Shown here: in pieces, positions 25,780-34,855 of the stretch | How positions within the stretch are numbered: the stretch's first letter is position 1 | Layout of the letters: each line of letters begins with the position of its first letter | NCBI GenBank assembly: GCA_039978895.1 | Contig: JBDWAL010000029.1 | Span: 186,001-250,000, forward strand | Direction: 5' to 3' | Origin: Aliishimia sp039978895 | GTDB taxonomy: Bacteria > Pseudomonadota > Alphaproteobacteria > Rhodobacterales > Rhodobacteraceae | Length of the DNA: 64,000 bases | Notes under the pieces: generated by a model | Seen by the model: only the letters and a program-made list of their open reading frames with translations | Told to the model about the DNA's origin: nothing | The model's database searches: none | Translations under genes and position numbers: made by a program

Positions 25780-26636
25780 GGTTGGATCGTCAAATCGATC
25801 TCGTTCATGACGCTAGGGTCCAGATTTTCTGACATTGATCTATCCACAACTGCCATTGATTTCAGTTTCTCAATGTGTGCTTGAACAGCTTCGCTTCGGA
25901 TTTGTTGTTCCAGTTCCTCGCGAACGTCTTCCAGAGCAGGCGCCGCTTTCAAACGTGTTTCGTTCAGCATGATTACGTGCCATCCGAATTGCGTTTCAAC
26001 AGGATCAGATACTTCGCCAGCTTCCAGTTCAATTACGGCCGCCTCAAATGAGGGAACCATCATCCCTGTGCCAAACCAACCTAGGTTGCCGCCGCCTGGA
26101 CCAGATGGCCCTGTGGATTTTTTGCGGGCGGTTTCCGCAAAGTCTGCGCCTGCCATGATTTCTTCCTTGATCGCACCCGCTTCTTCTTGTGTCTCAACTA
26201 AGATGTGGGAGGCGTTGTATTCTTCGCCCGCTTCAGCTTCTGCGTATTTTGCGTCATAGGCTTCGTCTAAGTTTTTTTTGGTCACTGCGCTGCCCATGAC
26301 ACCTTCAACCACTTCGCCCGCAATCAAAGAGCGTCGCTCATTTTCAATCGCCAAGCGAATTCGTGTTGGGACTTCGCCTTCAAAACTTTGTGACAATGCG
26401 GTTTGCGAAATCAGTTGGTCGAGAATACCCGAAAATAGAACTTCGGCGGGAAGCTGTTGATACTCGTTGGGCAGAGTGGTTTTGGCGATCGCGATATGGC
26501 CCAATGTAATATCCACCCCATTCACAACCGCAACAACAGTATCGATCCCTGGTTTAGCGTCGTCCGCAGCTAGTGCTGGAGAAGCCAATAAAAAAGCCAC
26601 CGCAGCAGCGGCGAAAGGATTGAGGCGTTTTTGCAT
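25776..26636 (-). CDS. Exported peptidyl-prolyl isomerase (parvulin/SurA-PrsA type)
   Basis: 286 residues with a signal peptide (to about LAADDA). The N-terminal chaperone helices precede a parvulin domain (~135-230) showing ASHILVETQEEA, GGGNLGWFGTGMMVPSFEAA and VETQFGWHVIML. It would help outer-membrane proteins fold in the periplasm. The gene is divergent from secA, a logical pairing with protein export, and heads an operon with argJ and mutT. Confidence 0.88.
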   Translation of the reverse strand: MQKRLNPFAAAAVAFLLASPALAADDAKPGIDTVVAVVNGVDITLGHIAIAKTTLPNEYQQLPAEVLFSGILDQLISQTALSQSFEGEVPTRIRLAIENERRSLIAGEVVEGVMGSAVTKKNLDEAYDAKYAEAEAGEEYNASHILVETQEEAGAIKEEIMAGADFAETARKKSTGPSGPGGGNLGWFGTGMMVPSFEAAVIELEAGEVSDPVETQFGWHVIMLNETRLKAAPALEDVREELEQQIRSEAVQAHIEKLKSMAVVDRSMSENLDPSVMNEIDLTIQP

Positions 26637-26824
26637 GGATTAGTCCTTCGATGTGGCCGCGAGGCTTGGCGGCGTTGACACGGTTTCAGTGGACCCTTAC
26701 ATCCCCCTATGGGCGCGAGCCCGAGCCGCCTTTTCAACCCAATATCTATGGGCTGTATGCGAGGCGAGCAAGTCGATCTCGCACCTGTGATGACATTTGA
26801 CGCGCACAACCGGTCGGAGAGCAC
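26637..26824. promoter_or_regulatory. Divergent promoter region of PPIase and secA
   Basis: 188 bases. TTGACA at 26675-26680 with TACATC 17 bases downstream (26698-26703) is a plausible sigma-70 promoter for secA, though the -10 is weak. Nothing resembling a SecM-type arrest peptide was found. Confidence 0.35.
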
Positions 26825-29521
26825 ATGCTAGGTTTTGGAACAATCGCCAAAAAAGTTTTTGGTACGCCTAATGACCGTAAGGTCAAAGCAACGCGCCCAC
26901 TGGTTGAACAGATCAACGCGCTGGAAGACCAATTCGCCGCATTGAGCGACGAAGGGCTAATTGAAAAGACCGATGAGTTCCGCAAACGGGCGCTCGGCGG
27001 CGAGTCTTTGGACAAGCTGCTGCCTGAAGCTTTCGCCAACTGCCGCGAAGCTGCCAAGCGTGCGCTGGGTCTTCGTGCGTTTGATGTGCAATTGATGGGC
27101 GGCATATTCCTGCACCAAGGCAATATCTCTGAGATGAAGACTGGTGAAGGCAAAACTTTGGTTGCGACCTTCCCAGCGTATTTGAACGCGCTCACCGGCA
27201 AAGGCGTCCATGTTGTCACGGTGAATGAATACCTTGCCAAACGCGACGCCGAATGGATGGGCAAAGTGTTCGCTGCTTTGGGCATGACCACAGGCGTGGC
27301 GTGGGGCGGCATGGGCGAGGACAACAAGCGCGTCGCGTATTCCTGTGACATCACTTACGCGACAAACAACGAGCTGGGCTTTGATTATCTGCGCGATAAT
27401 ATGAAATCTGATCTCGAAATGATTTTCCAAAAGCACCACAACTTCGCCATCGTGGACGAGGTGGATTCGATTCTAGTTGATGAAGCGCGCACACCGTTGA
27501 TCATCTCTGGCCCGGCGGATGACCGCTCCGAGCTATATGTGTCCATCGATCTGGTGATCCCAGACCTTGCAGATGATCATTACACGATTGATGAAAAAAC
27601 GCGCTCTGTAACGTTCACTGATGACGGCAACGAGTTCTTAGAAGAACAACTGCACGCGCGCGGCTTCCTTGAAGAAGGCCAAACGCTGTACGATCCAGAA
27701 AGCACGACGATTGTGCACCACGTGAACAACGGATTGCGGGCGCATAAGCTCTTTCAAAAGGATAAAGACTACGTCGTTACGAACGGTGAAGTCGTGTTGG
27801 TTGACGAATTTACCGGACGCATGATGACAGGTCGCCGTTTGTCTGACGGTCTACATCAAGCGATTGAGGCCAAGGAAGGCGTCGGCATCCAGCCCGAAAA
27901 CGTCACCCTCGCTTCGGTGACGTTCCAAAACTATTTCCGCCTGTATGACAAGTTGGCCGGGATGACAGGCACCGCGGTAACTGAAGCCGAAGAGTTTATG
28001 CAGATTTACGGTTTGGGCGTTGTCGAAGTGCCGACCAATCGCGGCATTTCGCGTAAAGACGAAGATGACAAAGTGTTTCGCTCTGCTGGTGAAAAATATC
28101 AGGCGATGATTGATGAAGTCAGCCAAGCCTATAAGCGTGGGCAACCTGTTTTGGTCGGCACAACGTCGATTGAAAAGTCCGAGATGCTCAGCGAAATGCT
28201 GACAAAAGCCGACATCAAACATAACGTTTTGAACGCGCGCCAACATGAACAGGAAGCGCAGATTGTTGCGGATGCCGGTAAGTTCGGGTCGGTGACAATT
28301 GCGACAAATATGGCTGGACGTGGGACTGATATTCAGTTGGGCGGCAATGTTGAAATGCGGGTTTTGCAAGCGCTTGCCAGCAATCCAGACACCGATCCAG
28401 AAGAGCTGCGAAAGCAGGTCGAAGCAGAAACTGACGAAGAGAAAAAGAAAGTTTTGGATGCGGGCGGTTTGTTCGTTCTGGCCTCTGAGCGCCATGAATC
28501 GCGACGGATTGACAACCAGTTGCGGGGTCGTTCAGGTCGCCAAGGTGATCCCGGACGCACATCCTTTTTTCTAAGTCTTGAAGACGATCTAATGCGGATT
28601 TTCGGATCTGACCGTCTCGAAAAAGTACTGAAAACGCTTGGTCTAAAAGACGGTGAAGCGATTGAACATCCTTGGGTGAATAAATCCCTTGAGCGTGCGC
28701 AAGCGAAAGTCGAAGGCAGAAACTTCGATATTCGCAAACAGCTGTTGAAATTTGACGACGTTATGAACGAGCAGCGCAAAGTGATCTTCGGTCAACGCCG
28801 TGAGATTATGGAAGCAGCGGATGTGTCTGAGATCACAGAAGACATGCGCAACGAGGTGATTGACGACCTTATTGATTCCTACATGCCGGACGGTTCGTAT
28901 GCCGATCAGTGGAACTCAGAGGGCCTTTATGCGGCTGTAATCGATCAACTTGGCATCGATGTCCCGATTATAGACTGGTGCGAAGAAGAAGGCGTTGATG
29001 ACGAACAAGTCCGCGAACGCCTAATTGAAGCGTCCGACAAGCTGATGGCCGAAAAATTGGTGCAGTTTGGCGACGAAAATATGCACATGATCGAAAAGCA
29101 ACTTTTGTTGCAGGCGATTGATGGCAAATGGCGCGAACACTTGATGACACTTGAGCATCTGCGATCCGTCGTTGGCTTTCGCAGCTACGCGCAGCGTGAC
29201 CCGTTGAACGAATATAAGAACGAAGCCTTCCAGTTATTTGAAACTCTTTTGGACAGCTTGCGTGCAGAAGTAACACAGAAACTGGCGCAAATTCGTCCGA
29301 TGACACAGGAAGAACGTGACCAGATGGTTGCTGAAATGGCGCTGCAGCAACAAATTGTGCAAGGCGCTCCCGTTGAGGATGAAGAGCCTGCTCCGAAAGA
29401 GAACCCGGAAACTGGATTTGTTGAAGACGATCCTTCGACATGGGGCAAACCAGGGCGCAATGATTTGTGTCCATGTGGCAGCGGGAAGAAGTTCAAGCAC
29501 TGTCACGGGCGTCTTGGATAA
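26825..29521 (+). CDS. secA: Preprotein translocase ATPase SecA
   Basis: 898 residues. Drives Sec-dependent protein export. Walker A MKTGEGKTL near residues 100-108, Walker B region IVDEVDSILVDEARTPL, motif VGTTSIEKSE and RGTDIQLGGN. The C terminus has the zinc-binding SecB-interaction tail CPCGSGKKFKHCH (cysteines plus His), so it is the full-length form. Adjacent to an exported PPIase. Confidence 0.97.
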   Translation: MLGFGTIAKKVFGTPNDRKVKATRPLVEQINALEDQFAALSDEGLIEKTDEFRKRALGGESLDKLLPEAFANCREAAKRALGLRAFDVQLMGGIFLHQGNISEMKTGEGKTLVATFPAYLNALTGKGVHVVTVNEYLAKRDAEWMGKVFAALGMTTGVAWGGMGEDNKRVAYSCDITYATNNELGFDYLRDNMKSDLEMIFQKHHNFAIVDEVDSILVDEARTPLIISGPADDRSELYVSIDLVIPDLADDHYTIDEKTRSVTFTDDGNEFLEEQLHARGFLEEGQTLYDPESTTIVHHVNNGLRAHKLFQKDKDYVVTNGEVVLVDEFTGRMMTGRRLSDGLHQAIEAKEGVGIQPENVTLASVTFQNYFRLYDKLAGMTGTAVTEAEEFMQIYGLGVVEVPTNRGISRKDEDDKVFRSAGEKYQAMIDEVSQAYKRGQPVLVGTTSIEKSEMLSEMLTKADIKHNVLNARQHEQEAQIVADAGKFGSVTIATNMAGRGTDIQLGGNVEMRVLQALASNPDTDPEELRKQVEAETDEEKKKVLDAGGLFVLASERHESRRIDNQLRGRSGRQGDPGRTSFFLSLEDDLMRIFGSDRLEKVLKTLGLKDGEAIEHPWVNKSLERAQAKVEGRNFDIRKQLLKFDDVMNEQRKVIFGQRREIMEAADVSEITEDMRNEVIDDLIDSYMPDGSYADQWNSEGLYAAVIDQLGIDVPIIDWCEEEGVDDEQVRERLIEASDKLMAEKLVQFGDENMHMIEKQLLLQAIDGKWREHLMTLEHLRSVVGFRSYAQRDPLNEYKNEAFQLFETLLDSLRAEVTQKLAQIRPMTQEERDQMVAEMALQQQIVQGAPVEDEEPAPKENPETGFVEDDPSTWGKPGRNDLCPCGSGKKFKHCHGRLG

Positions 29522-29652
29522 CACGTAAATATTGCTGTAATTCTGAAACGAACGCCTTTTTGTTGCCCCAATGACTCCGCTTGGACGTCATAAACCGGCC
29601 CCGTTTTGATGACAATTTGTTGTCGGTGGGAAAATGAGTCGGGAGTGGGTGA

Positions 29653-30666
29653 ATGTCACGTACGAAAGAGATCGCTACAGCTGTAGGCGCTTTAGCGTGT
29701 GCGCTGGGGATCGGATTTGTGATGCAAAGCACAGAGACGGCTTCTCAGCGATATGGGACGTCGTCTGAGCGTGGCACTGTACAAACCCCGTCACAACCGG
29801 CTTTGAAACCACAGGCCCAAATCAAAATCGATATGTCGCAGCAACAGCAAAAGATCGTTGATGTTCAGGACGTAACGTTGACGTCGGCCTTATCCAGCTT
29901 TCCAGTGCATCCCAAAGCGTTGCCATCGATTTTTGTGACGGCCGCTGCCGCAGAAGAGGTAAAACCTGAAATCGTTGAGCAGACCTGTGACATATCAGCG
30001 GCGGCCGCGCCGGCTATTGCTGCAACTGTATCACTTGTCTTGTCAGCGCCGTGCCACGCGTCTGAACGGGTCACCGTTCATCACAATGGTATGTTCTTCA
30101 CAGATCAAACGTCGCCAAGCGGTTCGCTTGCCCTGACGGTGCCTGGTTTGGCTAAGAAAGCCGTCTATATTTTTGCTTTTTCTGATGGAAAGGGCGCAAT
30201 TGCTCAGACTGCGGTGAGTGATCTCGAAACATACAAAAGAGTTGTTCTGCAATGGCGTGGAACAGCAGGTTTTGAATTGCACGCGCGTGAATTTGGTGCG
30301 GAATATGGCAGCACGGGTCATGTGTGGCGGAATGCTGAGGCAATGGACTTAGATTTGCTTACACAAGGCAAGAACGGGTATCTTCATAGCTTGGGCCGAT
30401 TGGATATCGAAGAGCCGCATATCGCAGAAATTTATACATTTCCCGCGACCATCTCAGGGCGTAACGGGCATGTTGATCTGAGCATTGAAGCCGAGATTAC
30501 AGCAAGCAATTGCGGACTGGAAATCGAAGCACAAACACTGGAATTTGACGCTGTTTCTGGTCTGCATACGCAGGATCTGACGTTGGCAATGCCAAGTTGC
30601 GATACGATTGGTGATTATCTGGTGTTGAATAATGTCCTCGAAGACATGAAAGTCGCCGCACGTTAA
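29653..30666 (+). CDS. Exported or membrane-anchored protein of unknown function, secA-linked
   Basis: 337 residues. N-terminal hydrophobic segment (ATAVGALACALGIGFVM) acting as an anchor or signal, a linker rich in Q and P, and an Ala-rich central part with two cysteines (EQTCDI and SAPCHA) and a third and fourth (SNCGLEI, MPSCDTI) near the end that could form disulfides. The middle looks like beta-rich (VTVHHNGMFFTDQ, FAFSDGKGAIAQ). It resembles proteins that sit after secA in roseobacters and are labelled only as translocase-associated; I give no function. Following gene starts 26 bases later, so an operon is likely. Confidence 0.6.
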   Translation: MSRTKEIATAVGALACALGIGFVMQSTETASQRYGTSSERGTVQTPSQPALKPQAQIKIDMSQQQQKIVDVQDVTLTSALSSFPVHPKALPSIFVTAAAAEEVKPEIVEQTCDISAAAAPAIAATVSLVLSAPCHASERVTVHHNGMFFTDQTSPSGSLALTVPGLAKKAVYIFAFSDGKGAIAQTAVSDLETYKRVVLQWRGTAGFELHAREFGAEYGSTGHVWRNAEAMDLDLLTQGKNGYLHSLGRLDIEEPHIAEIYTFPATISGRNGHVDLSIEAEITASNCGLEIEAQTLEFDAVSGLHTQDLTLAMPSCDTIGDYLVLNNVLEDMKVAAR

Positions 30667-30692
30667 TAATTGCGACGACTACGAGGTTTCCC

Positions 30693-32252
30693 ATGTGGAG
30701 AAGTTGTGCGGCGATCAGTGCCGCACTTTTTACGTTGTGCATGCCCCTAAAGGCAGCAGCACAAGATGTGACGCTGATGTCTCGCGATGGCGGGGTAGAA
30801 ATCAGCGGCAATCTGCTTGGCTATGACGGCGAGTTCTATCGCGTCGACACGGAATATGGTGAGCTGACGGTGGATGGCTCAGGCGTTACATGTGACGGGC
30901 CTGGGTGCCCAAATCTAAGTGACTTCGTTGCGGAATTGCGCATGTCTGGGGCTGCGGCGATGGGCGAAGTGATGATGCCTGCGTTGTTGGAAGCCTTTGC
31001 GCAGCGCAATGGGTACGAAACCACGCGCGAAAAGAACGACGGCGCAGATTTTATCTATTCATTGGCTTTGAAAGACTCTGGTGACACTGAGGCTATTTTT
31101 GAGTTTGGCGCCACGTCAACAGATGAAGGTTTCGCAGATTTGTTGGCGAACGAAGCTGACATCGTACTGTCGATGCGCGAAATTAGGCCGGATGAGCGAA
31201 AATTAGCGCGCGATGCCGGAATGGGTGATCTGTCGGACGGAACTCGTAGCCGGGTCATCGCTTTAGATGCGATTGTCCCGATTGTTTCGCCGGGAAACCC
31301 GATTCGTCAGATCAGCCCGCAGAATCTAGCAAAGACGTTTGCGGGGCAAATAGACAATTGGTCTGACCTTGGGGGGCCTGATGCGCCGATTACGTTGCAT
31401 TTGCCTGACGCATCCACGGGGTTGGGGCAAAGTGTGGAAGATCGATTGTTAAAGCCAGTTGATCTGCCCTTCGCGACAAAAATCGTCCGACATGAGTTGA
31501 GTCCAATGATCGCGGAAGCTGTTTTGGATGATCCGTTTGCCCTCGGGATCGCGAGTTTTGCGGAAACGGCAGATGCGCAGGTTTTGACCTTGTCGGGCCC
31601 GTGTGGGTACACCATGGAAGCTGATCGCCAAACAATCAAAACCGAAGATTACCCACTTACGTCACCAATGTTCATGTATTTGCCTGCGCGGCGGCTGCCA
31701 AAAGTGGGTCGTGAGTTTCTAGCATTCTTGCGAACCCCAGCAGCGCAATTGGTGATCCGCAGGGCTGGTTTTGTGGATCAAACGCCCGAAGAGATATCGC
31801 TCAACGCGCAGGGGCAACGATTTGCAAATGCGATCGATTCGGCTGGTCCTGAAACCACTTTGGAAGAACTCCAAAGGATGACGCGGACTTTGGGTCCGAT
31901 GCGTCGTCTAACAACTTCTTTTCGCTTTGAAACTGGATCGATTCGATTGGATGCGCAATCGCGTTCTAACGTGCAACAACTCGCCCGTGCGCTTGAAATT
32001 GGAACCTATGATGCCCGACGCCTGTTGTTTGTCGGGTTTAGTGACGGTGACGGGGCTGCGACGGCCAACCGAAATATCGCGTTGCGCCGATCTGAAGCTG
32101 TGCGGCGGGCAGTTGCGAAGGCCGCAGAGATAGCAGATTTGACACGCGTTACGATGGATGTTGATGCCTTCGGGGAGGCGCTGCCGATGGCCTGTGATGA
32201 CAGTTCATGGGGCCGGCAAGCGAATCGACGAGTGGAGGTTTGGATCCGTTAA
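30693..32252 (+). CDS. Phosphate-type solute-binding domain fused to OmpA/MotB peptidoglycan-binding domain
   Basis: 519 residues. Signal peptide to about AAAQD. Residues ~85-365 form a PstS-like periplasmic binding domain (QISPQNLAKTFAGQIDNWSDLGG is typical of the phosphate-binding class), and residues ~400-519 an OmpA-like domain (FETGSIRLDAQSR, FVGFSDGDGAATANRNIALRRSEAV, NRRVEVWIR). The architecture suggests a binding protein tethered to peptidoglycan. The N-terminal ~70 residues form an extra small domain with two cysteines (VTCDGPGCPN). Overlaps the convergent radC stop by four bases. Confidence 0.8.
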   Translation: MWRSCAAISAALFTLCMPLKAAAQDVTLMSRDGGVEISGNLLGYDGEFYRVDTEYGELTVDGSGVTCDGPGCPNLSDFVAELRMSGAAAMGEVMMPALLEAFAQRNGYETTREKNDGADFIYSLALKDSGDTEAIFEFGATSTDEGFADLLANEADIVLSMREIRPDERKLARDAGMGDLSDGTRSRVIALDAIVPIVSPGNPIRQISPQNLAKTFAGQIDNWSDLGGPDAPITLHLPDASTGLGQSVEDRLLKPVDLPFATKIVRHELSPMIAEAVLDDPFALGIASFAETADAQVLTLSGPCGYTMEADRQTIKTEDYPLTSPMFMYLPARRLPKVGREFLAFLRTPAAQLVIRRAGFVDQTPEEISLNAQGQRFANAIDSAGPETTLEELQRMTRTLGPMRRLTTSFRFETGSIRLDAQSRSNVQQLARALEIGTYDARRLLFVGFSDGDGAATANRNIALRRSEAVRRAVAKAAEIADLTRVTMDVDAFGEALPMACDDSSWGRQANRRVEVWIR

Positions 32253-32998
32253 AGCAAGCCCTTGGCACGGAAGCTAACTTCCCGTGATTTTCCAATAATT
32301 AGGTGATCATGCAACGTTAACCCAAGCGCGTCGCAAGCAGCTTCGATTTGTTGGGTCATGTCGATGTCGGATTGCGACGGAGTCGGATCACCTGATGGAT
32401 GATTGTGAACAAGGATCATCGCTGAGGCATTCAATTCCAAAGCCCGTTTTGCGACTTCACGGGGGTAGACAGGCACATGGTCCACTGTGCCTTCTGCTTG
32501 CGCTTCATCAGCAATTAAGATGTTCTTGCGATCCAAATATAGGACGCGAAATTGCTCAACATCGCGATGTGCCATGGTCGTATGGCAATAATCCAACAAG
32601 GCGTCCCAACTAGAAATGGCATGCATGTGCATGACTTTAGATCGTGCAAGCCTTTGTGCAGCCGCTTCGACGATCTTCAACTCGATGACAACATCTTCGT
32701 CGACTCCATACACATCTTTCAACCTTTCAGGACTGGCTGAAATGACACGATTGAAGTCTCCGAAACGGGTCAGCAAAGTTCTTGCTAAGGATTTCACATT
32801 TTGACCGGGCAACGCGCGGAACAAAATCAGCTCCAGCATTTCATAATCTGGTATGGCGTTCGACCCACCATCAAGAAACCTGCTTTGCAAACGTTGGCGG
32901 TGATCCGCGATATGAGAGGGCATCTTACGCGTATCAACCGCGATCGGTTTGGCGTTATCGATGACGAAAGGCAGGGGATCTTCAGCAAACAATGACAT
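32249..32998 (-). CDS. radC: RadC-family (JAB1/MPN metalloprotease-like) protein
   Basis: 249 residues from ATG 32998. UPF0758/RadC: N-terminal helix-hairpin-helix region (LIRFGDFNRVISA area, SPERLKDVYGVDEDVV) and a C-terminal JAMM metal-binding motif HNHPSGDPTPSQSD. The family is often called a DNA-repair protein but its activity is not settled. A TTG at 33016 would add six residues; neither start has a clear ribosome-binding site. Confidence 0.85.
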   Translation of the reverse strand: MSLFAEDPLPFVIDNAKPIAVDTRKMPSHIADHRQRLQSRFLDGGSNAIPDYEMLELILFRALPGQNVKSLARTLLTRFGDFNRVISASPERLKDVYGVDEDVVIELKIVEAAAQRLARSKVMHMHAISSWDALLDYCHTTMAHRDVEQFRVLYLDRKNILIADEAQAEGTVDHVPVYPREVAKRALELNASAMILVHNHPSGDPTPSQSDIDMTQQIEAACDALGLTLHDHLIIGKSREVSFRAKGLL

Positions 32999-33033
32999 GA
33001 GGAGATCATGGTTCAAGTGTAGTAAATGAAGGG

Positions 33034-33567
33034 TTAATTTGGTGGTGTGACACGCAGAAATTCAAAAACCTCTTCAACGACACGTTCATGGGTTTGTTGA
33101 CCCAAGCTGGTAAAACCTACACGTTGCATCAATGCGCGAGACGGCAAGTTGCGAAGGTCCGCATAAGCAATAATCCGATCTGCCTTTGTCGTCGAAAGCA
33201 CGTCGCGCATCGCCATCCGTATCGCCCGCGTGGCGTGACCTTTTTTGTGATGGTCCTTGGCCAAGGTGATGCCAAGTTCAGCTTCATTTCCATCTGTCGA
33301 CAGATGCCAACCCATGTCTCCGATTAGGGTATTCGTTTCCTCCTCGGCGACGCCGATTTGCAACCAATGGATTTGCAACCAATGGCCGGGGCGTATCAAG
33401 GGTGTCACTGTTTACATGTGAGTCAAAAATTCGACCGCTTCGCCCCGATCCATTGCTTCCCAACTTTGGTACTGAGCGGCATCAGAATCAGCGCGATACC
33501 CACAAAAGATATCAGCATCGCTTGGGTGTAAGCGGCGAAGGATGGTTGTTTGGTCCCGAGCAATCAT
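33034..33567 (-). pseudogene. GNAT N-acetyltransferase interrupted by an in-frame stop
   Basis: From ATG 33567 the minus strand reads MIARDQTTILRRLHPSDADI and continues into QYQSWEAM, the standard opening of a RimJ/RimL-type GNAT protein, up to THM at 33415. A TAA at 33412-33414 interrupts the frame; reading then resumes in the same frame with PLIRPGHWLQI and the acetyl-CoA loop region ITLAKDHHKKGHATRAI, ending at TGA/TAA near 33034. A 15-base perfect tandem duplication (33355-33384) adds a second HWLQI. Two independent lesions in one gene suggest decay. The 3' part alone (33034-33408, GTG start) could make a 124-residue fragment. Confidence 0.75.
33355..33384. repeat. 15-base tandem duplication inside the GNAT pseudogene
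   Basis: GATTTGCAACCAATG occurs twice back to back (33355-33369 and 33370-33384). It keeps the reading frame and repeats five residues (HWLQI) before the core acetyl-CoA region. Looks like replication slippage. Confidence 0.85.
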
Positions 33568-33590
33568 ATCGGGAAAGTAGTATAAAATCT

Positions 33591-33617
33591 GGGCGAAGTG
33601 AAACTTCGCCCGGATTT
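33591..33617. terminator. Bidirectional terminator downstream of dnaJ
   Basis: GGGCGAAGT (33591-33599) pairs with ACTTCGCCC (33603-33611) around a three-base loop. T-rich tracts flank it on both strands, ATTTTTAA rightward and AGATTTTATA leftward. It should end the dnaK-dnaJ transcript. Confidence 0.82.
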
Positions 33618-34775
33618 TTAACCCTTCATAGAATCCCAGAAACTTTTCACAGAGGAAAAGAAACTTGTCCCTTCGGGGTTGTTATTTTCGCTAAGCTCTT
33701 CGAATTCCAGTAAAATTTCTTTCTGACGCGCGGTCAGATTTACAGGTGTTTCTACAGCCAATTCGATGAACATGTCGCCTGCAGGGCCACCGCGTAGTGC
33801 TGGCATCCCTTTGCTGCGCAGTCGCATTTGGCGTCCAGATTGGGATCCTGCAGGTATTTGAACACGACCACGTCCGCCGTCTATTGTCGGAACTTCGATT
33901 GATCCGCCAAGAGCTGCGCTGCCCATGGACACAGGCACACGGCAGTACAAATTGTTGCCGTCGCGCTCGAACAGTTCGTGCTGGCTAACTTCGACAAAGA
34001 TATAAAGATCGCCAGCCGGACCGCCACGCATTCCCGCTTCACCTTCGCCCGCGAGGCGAATGCGTGTGCCGGTTTCGACACCCGGTGGAATATTTACGGA
34101 CAAAGACCGATCTTTTTCAATCCGACCAGTGCCCTTGCATGATTTGCATGGGTTTTTGATGATCTGGCCTAAACCGGAACATGTCGGGCAAGAGCGTTCG
34201 ACAGTGAAGAACCCCTGTTGTGCCCGCACTTTGCCCATGCCCGAACAGGTTGGGCAAGTGGTGGGTTCTGCGCCACCCTCGGCACCTGTACCGGAACAGC
34301 TGTCACAGGACACAGAAGCCGGGACATTGATGGTTTTGGCCAGCCCTTGGAATGCATCTTCAAGAGTGATTCGCAGGTTGTAACGAAGATCAGACCCGCG
34401 GGCTGCTCTGCCACGTCCGCCACCCTGTCGTCCGCCGCCGCCCATAAAGTCGCCAAAGAGGTCATCGAACACATCTGAGAACGCAGAGGAAAAGTCACCG
34501 CCGCTGCCGCCACCAAATGGGTTGCCGCCAGGTCGACCGCCGCCGCCGCCTTCAAAGGCAGCATGACCATAGCGGTCATACGCAGCTTTTTTGTCGTCGC
34601 TTTTCAGGACTTCATAAGCTTCGTTTGCTTCTTTAAATAGTGTTTCGGCGTCTGGGTTGTCAGCATTGCGGTCAGGATGGAGTTCCTTGGCCTTCTTACG
34701 ATAGCCTTTTTTGATCTCATCCGCCGATGCGCCTTTGGCAACACCAAGAACGTCGTAATAGTCACGCTTAGACAT
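33618..34775 (-). CDS. dnaJ: Chaperone DnaJ (Hsp40)
   Basis: 385 residues, co-chaperone that delivers clients to DnaK and stimulates its ATPase. Order: J domain with HPD (ELHPDRNA, ~33-37), glycine-rich G/F segment (~75-125), zinc domain with four CxxCxGxG repeats (CDSCSGTG, CPTCSGMG, CPTCSGLG, CKSCKGTG) and C-terminal substrate-binding domains. Follows dnaK by 80 bases that include a stable hairpin. Confidence 0.97.
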   Translation of the reverse strand: MSKRDYYDVLGVAKGASADEIKKGYRKKAKELHPDRNADNPDAETLFKEANEAYEVLKSDDKKAAYDRYGHAAFEGGGGGRPGGNPFGGGSGGDFSSAFSDVFDDLFGDFMGGGGRQGGGRGRAARGSDLRYNLRITLEDAFQGLAKTINVPASVSCDSCSGTGAEGGAEPTTCPTCSGMGKVRAQQGFFTVERSCPTCSGLGQIIKNPCKSCKGTGRIEKDRSLSVNIPPGVETGTRIRLAGEGEAGMRGGPAGDLYIFVEVSQHELFERDGNNLYCRVPVSMGSAALGGSIEVPTIDGGRGRVQIPAGSQSGRQMRLRSKGMPALRGGPAGDMFIELAVETPVNLTARQKEILLEFEELSENNNPEGTSFFSSVKSFWDSMKG

Positions 34776-34803
34776 GGGTTATTTCCCCTTTTGGAACGCG
34801 ACA

Positions 34804-34830
34804 GGGCCAGTCCGGATTTCGGACCGGCCC
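34804..34830. other. Stable hairpin between dnaK and dnaJ
   Basis: GGGCCAGTCCG (34804-34814) pairs with CGGACCGGCCC (34820-34830) with one mismatch. No T run follows on the minus strand, so it may stabilise or attenuate the dnaK-dnaJ message rather than end it, which would give less DnaJ than DnaK. Confidence 0.6.
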
Positions 34831-34855
34831 CTTGATTGGTTCCACGCAGTCAAAA

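Noticed and set aside
29493..29591. 32-codon minus-strand frame at the secA 3' end
   Set aside because: Overlaps secA and has a poor ribosome-binding site; likely chance.
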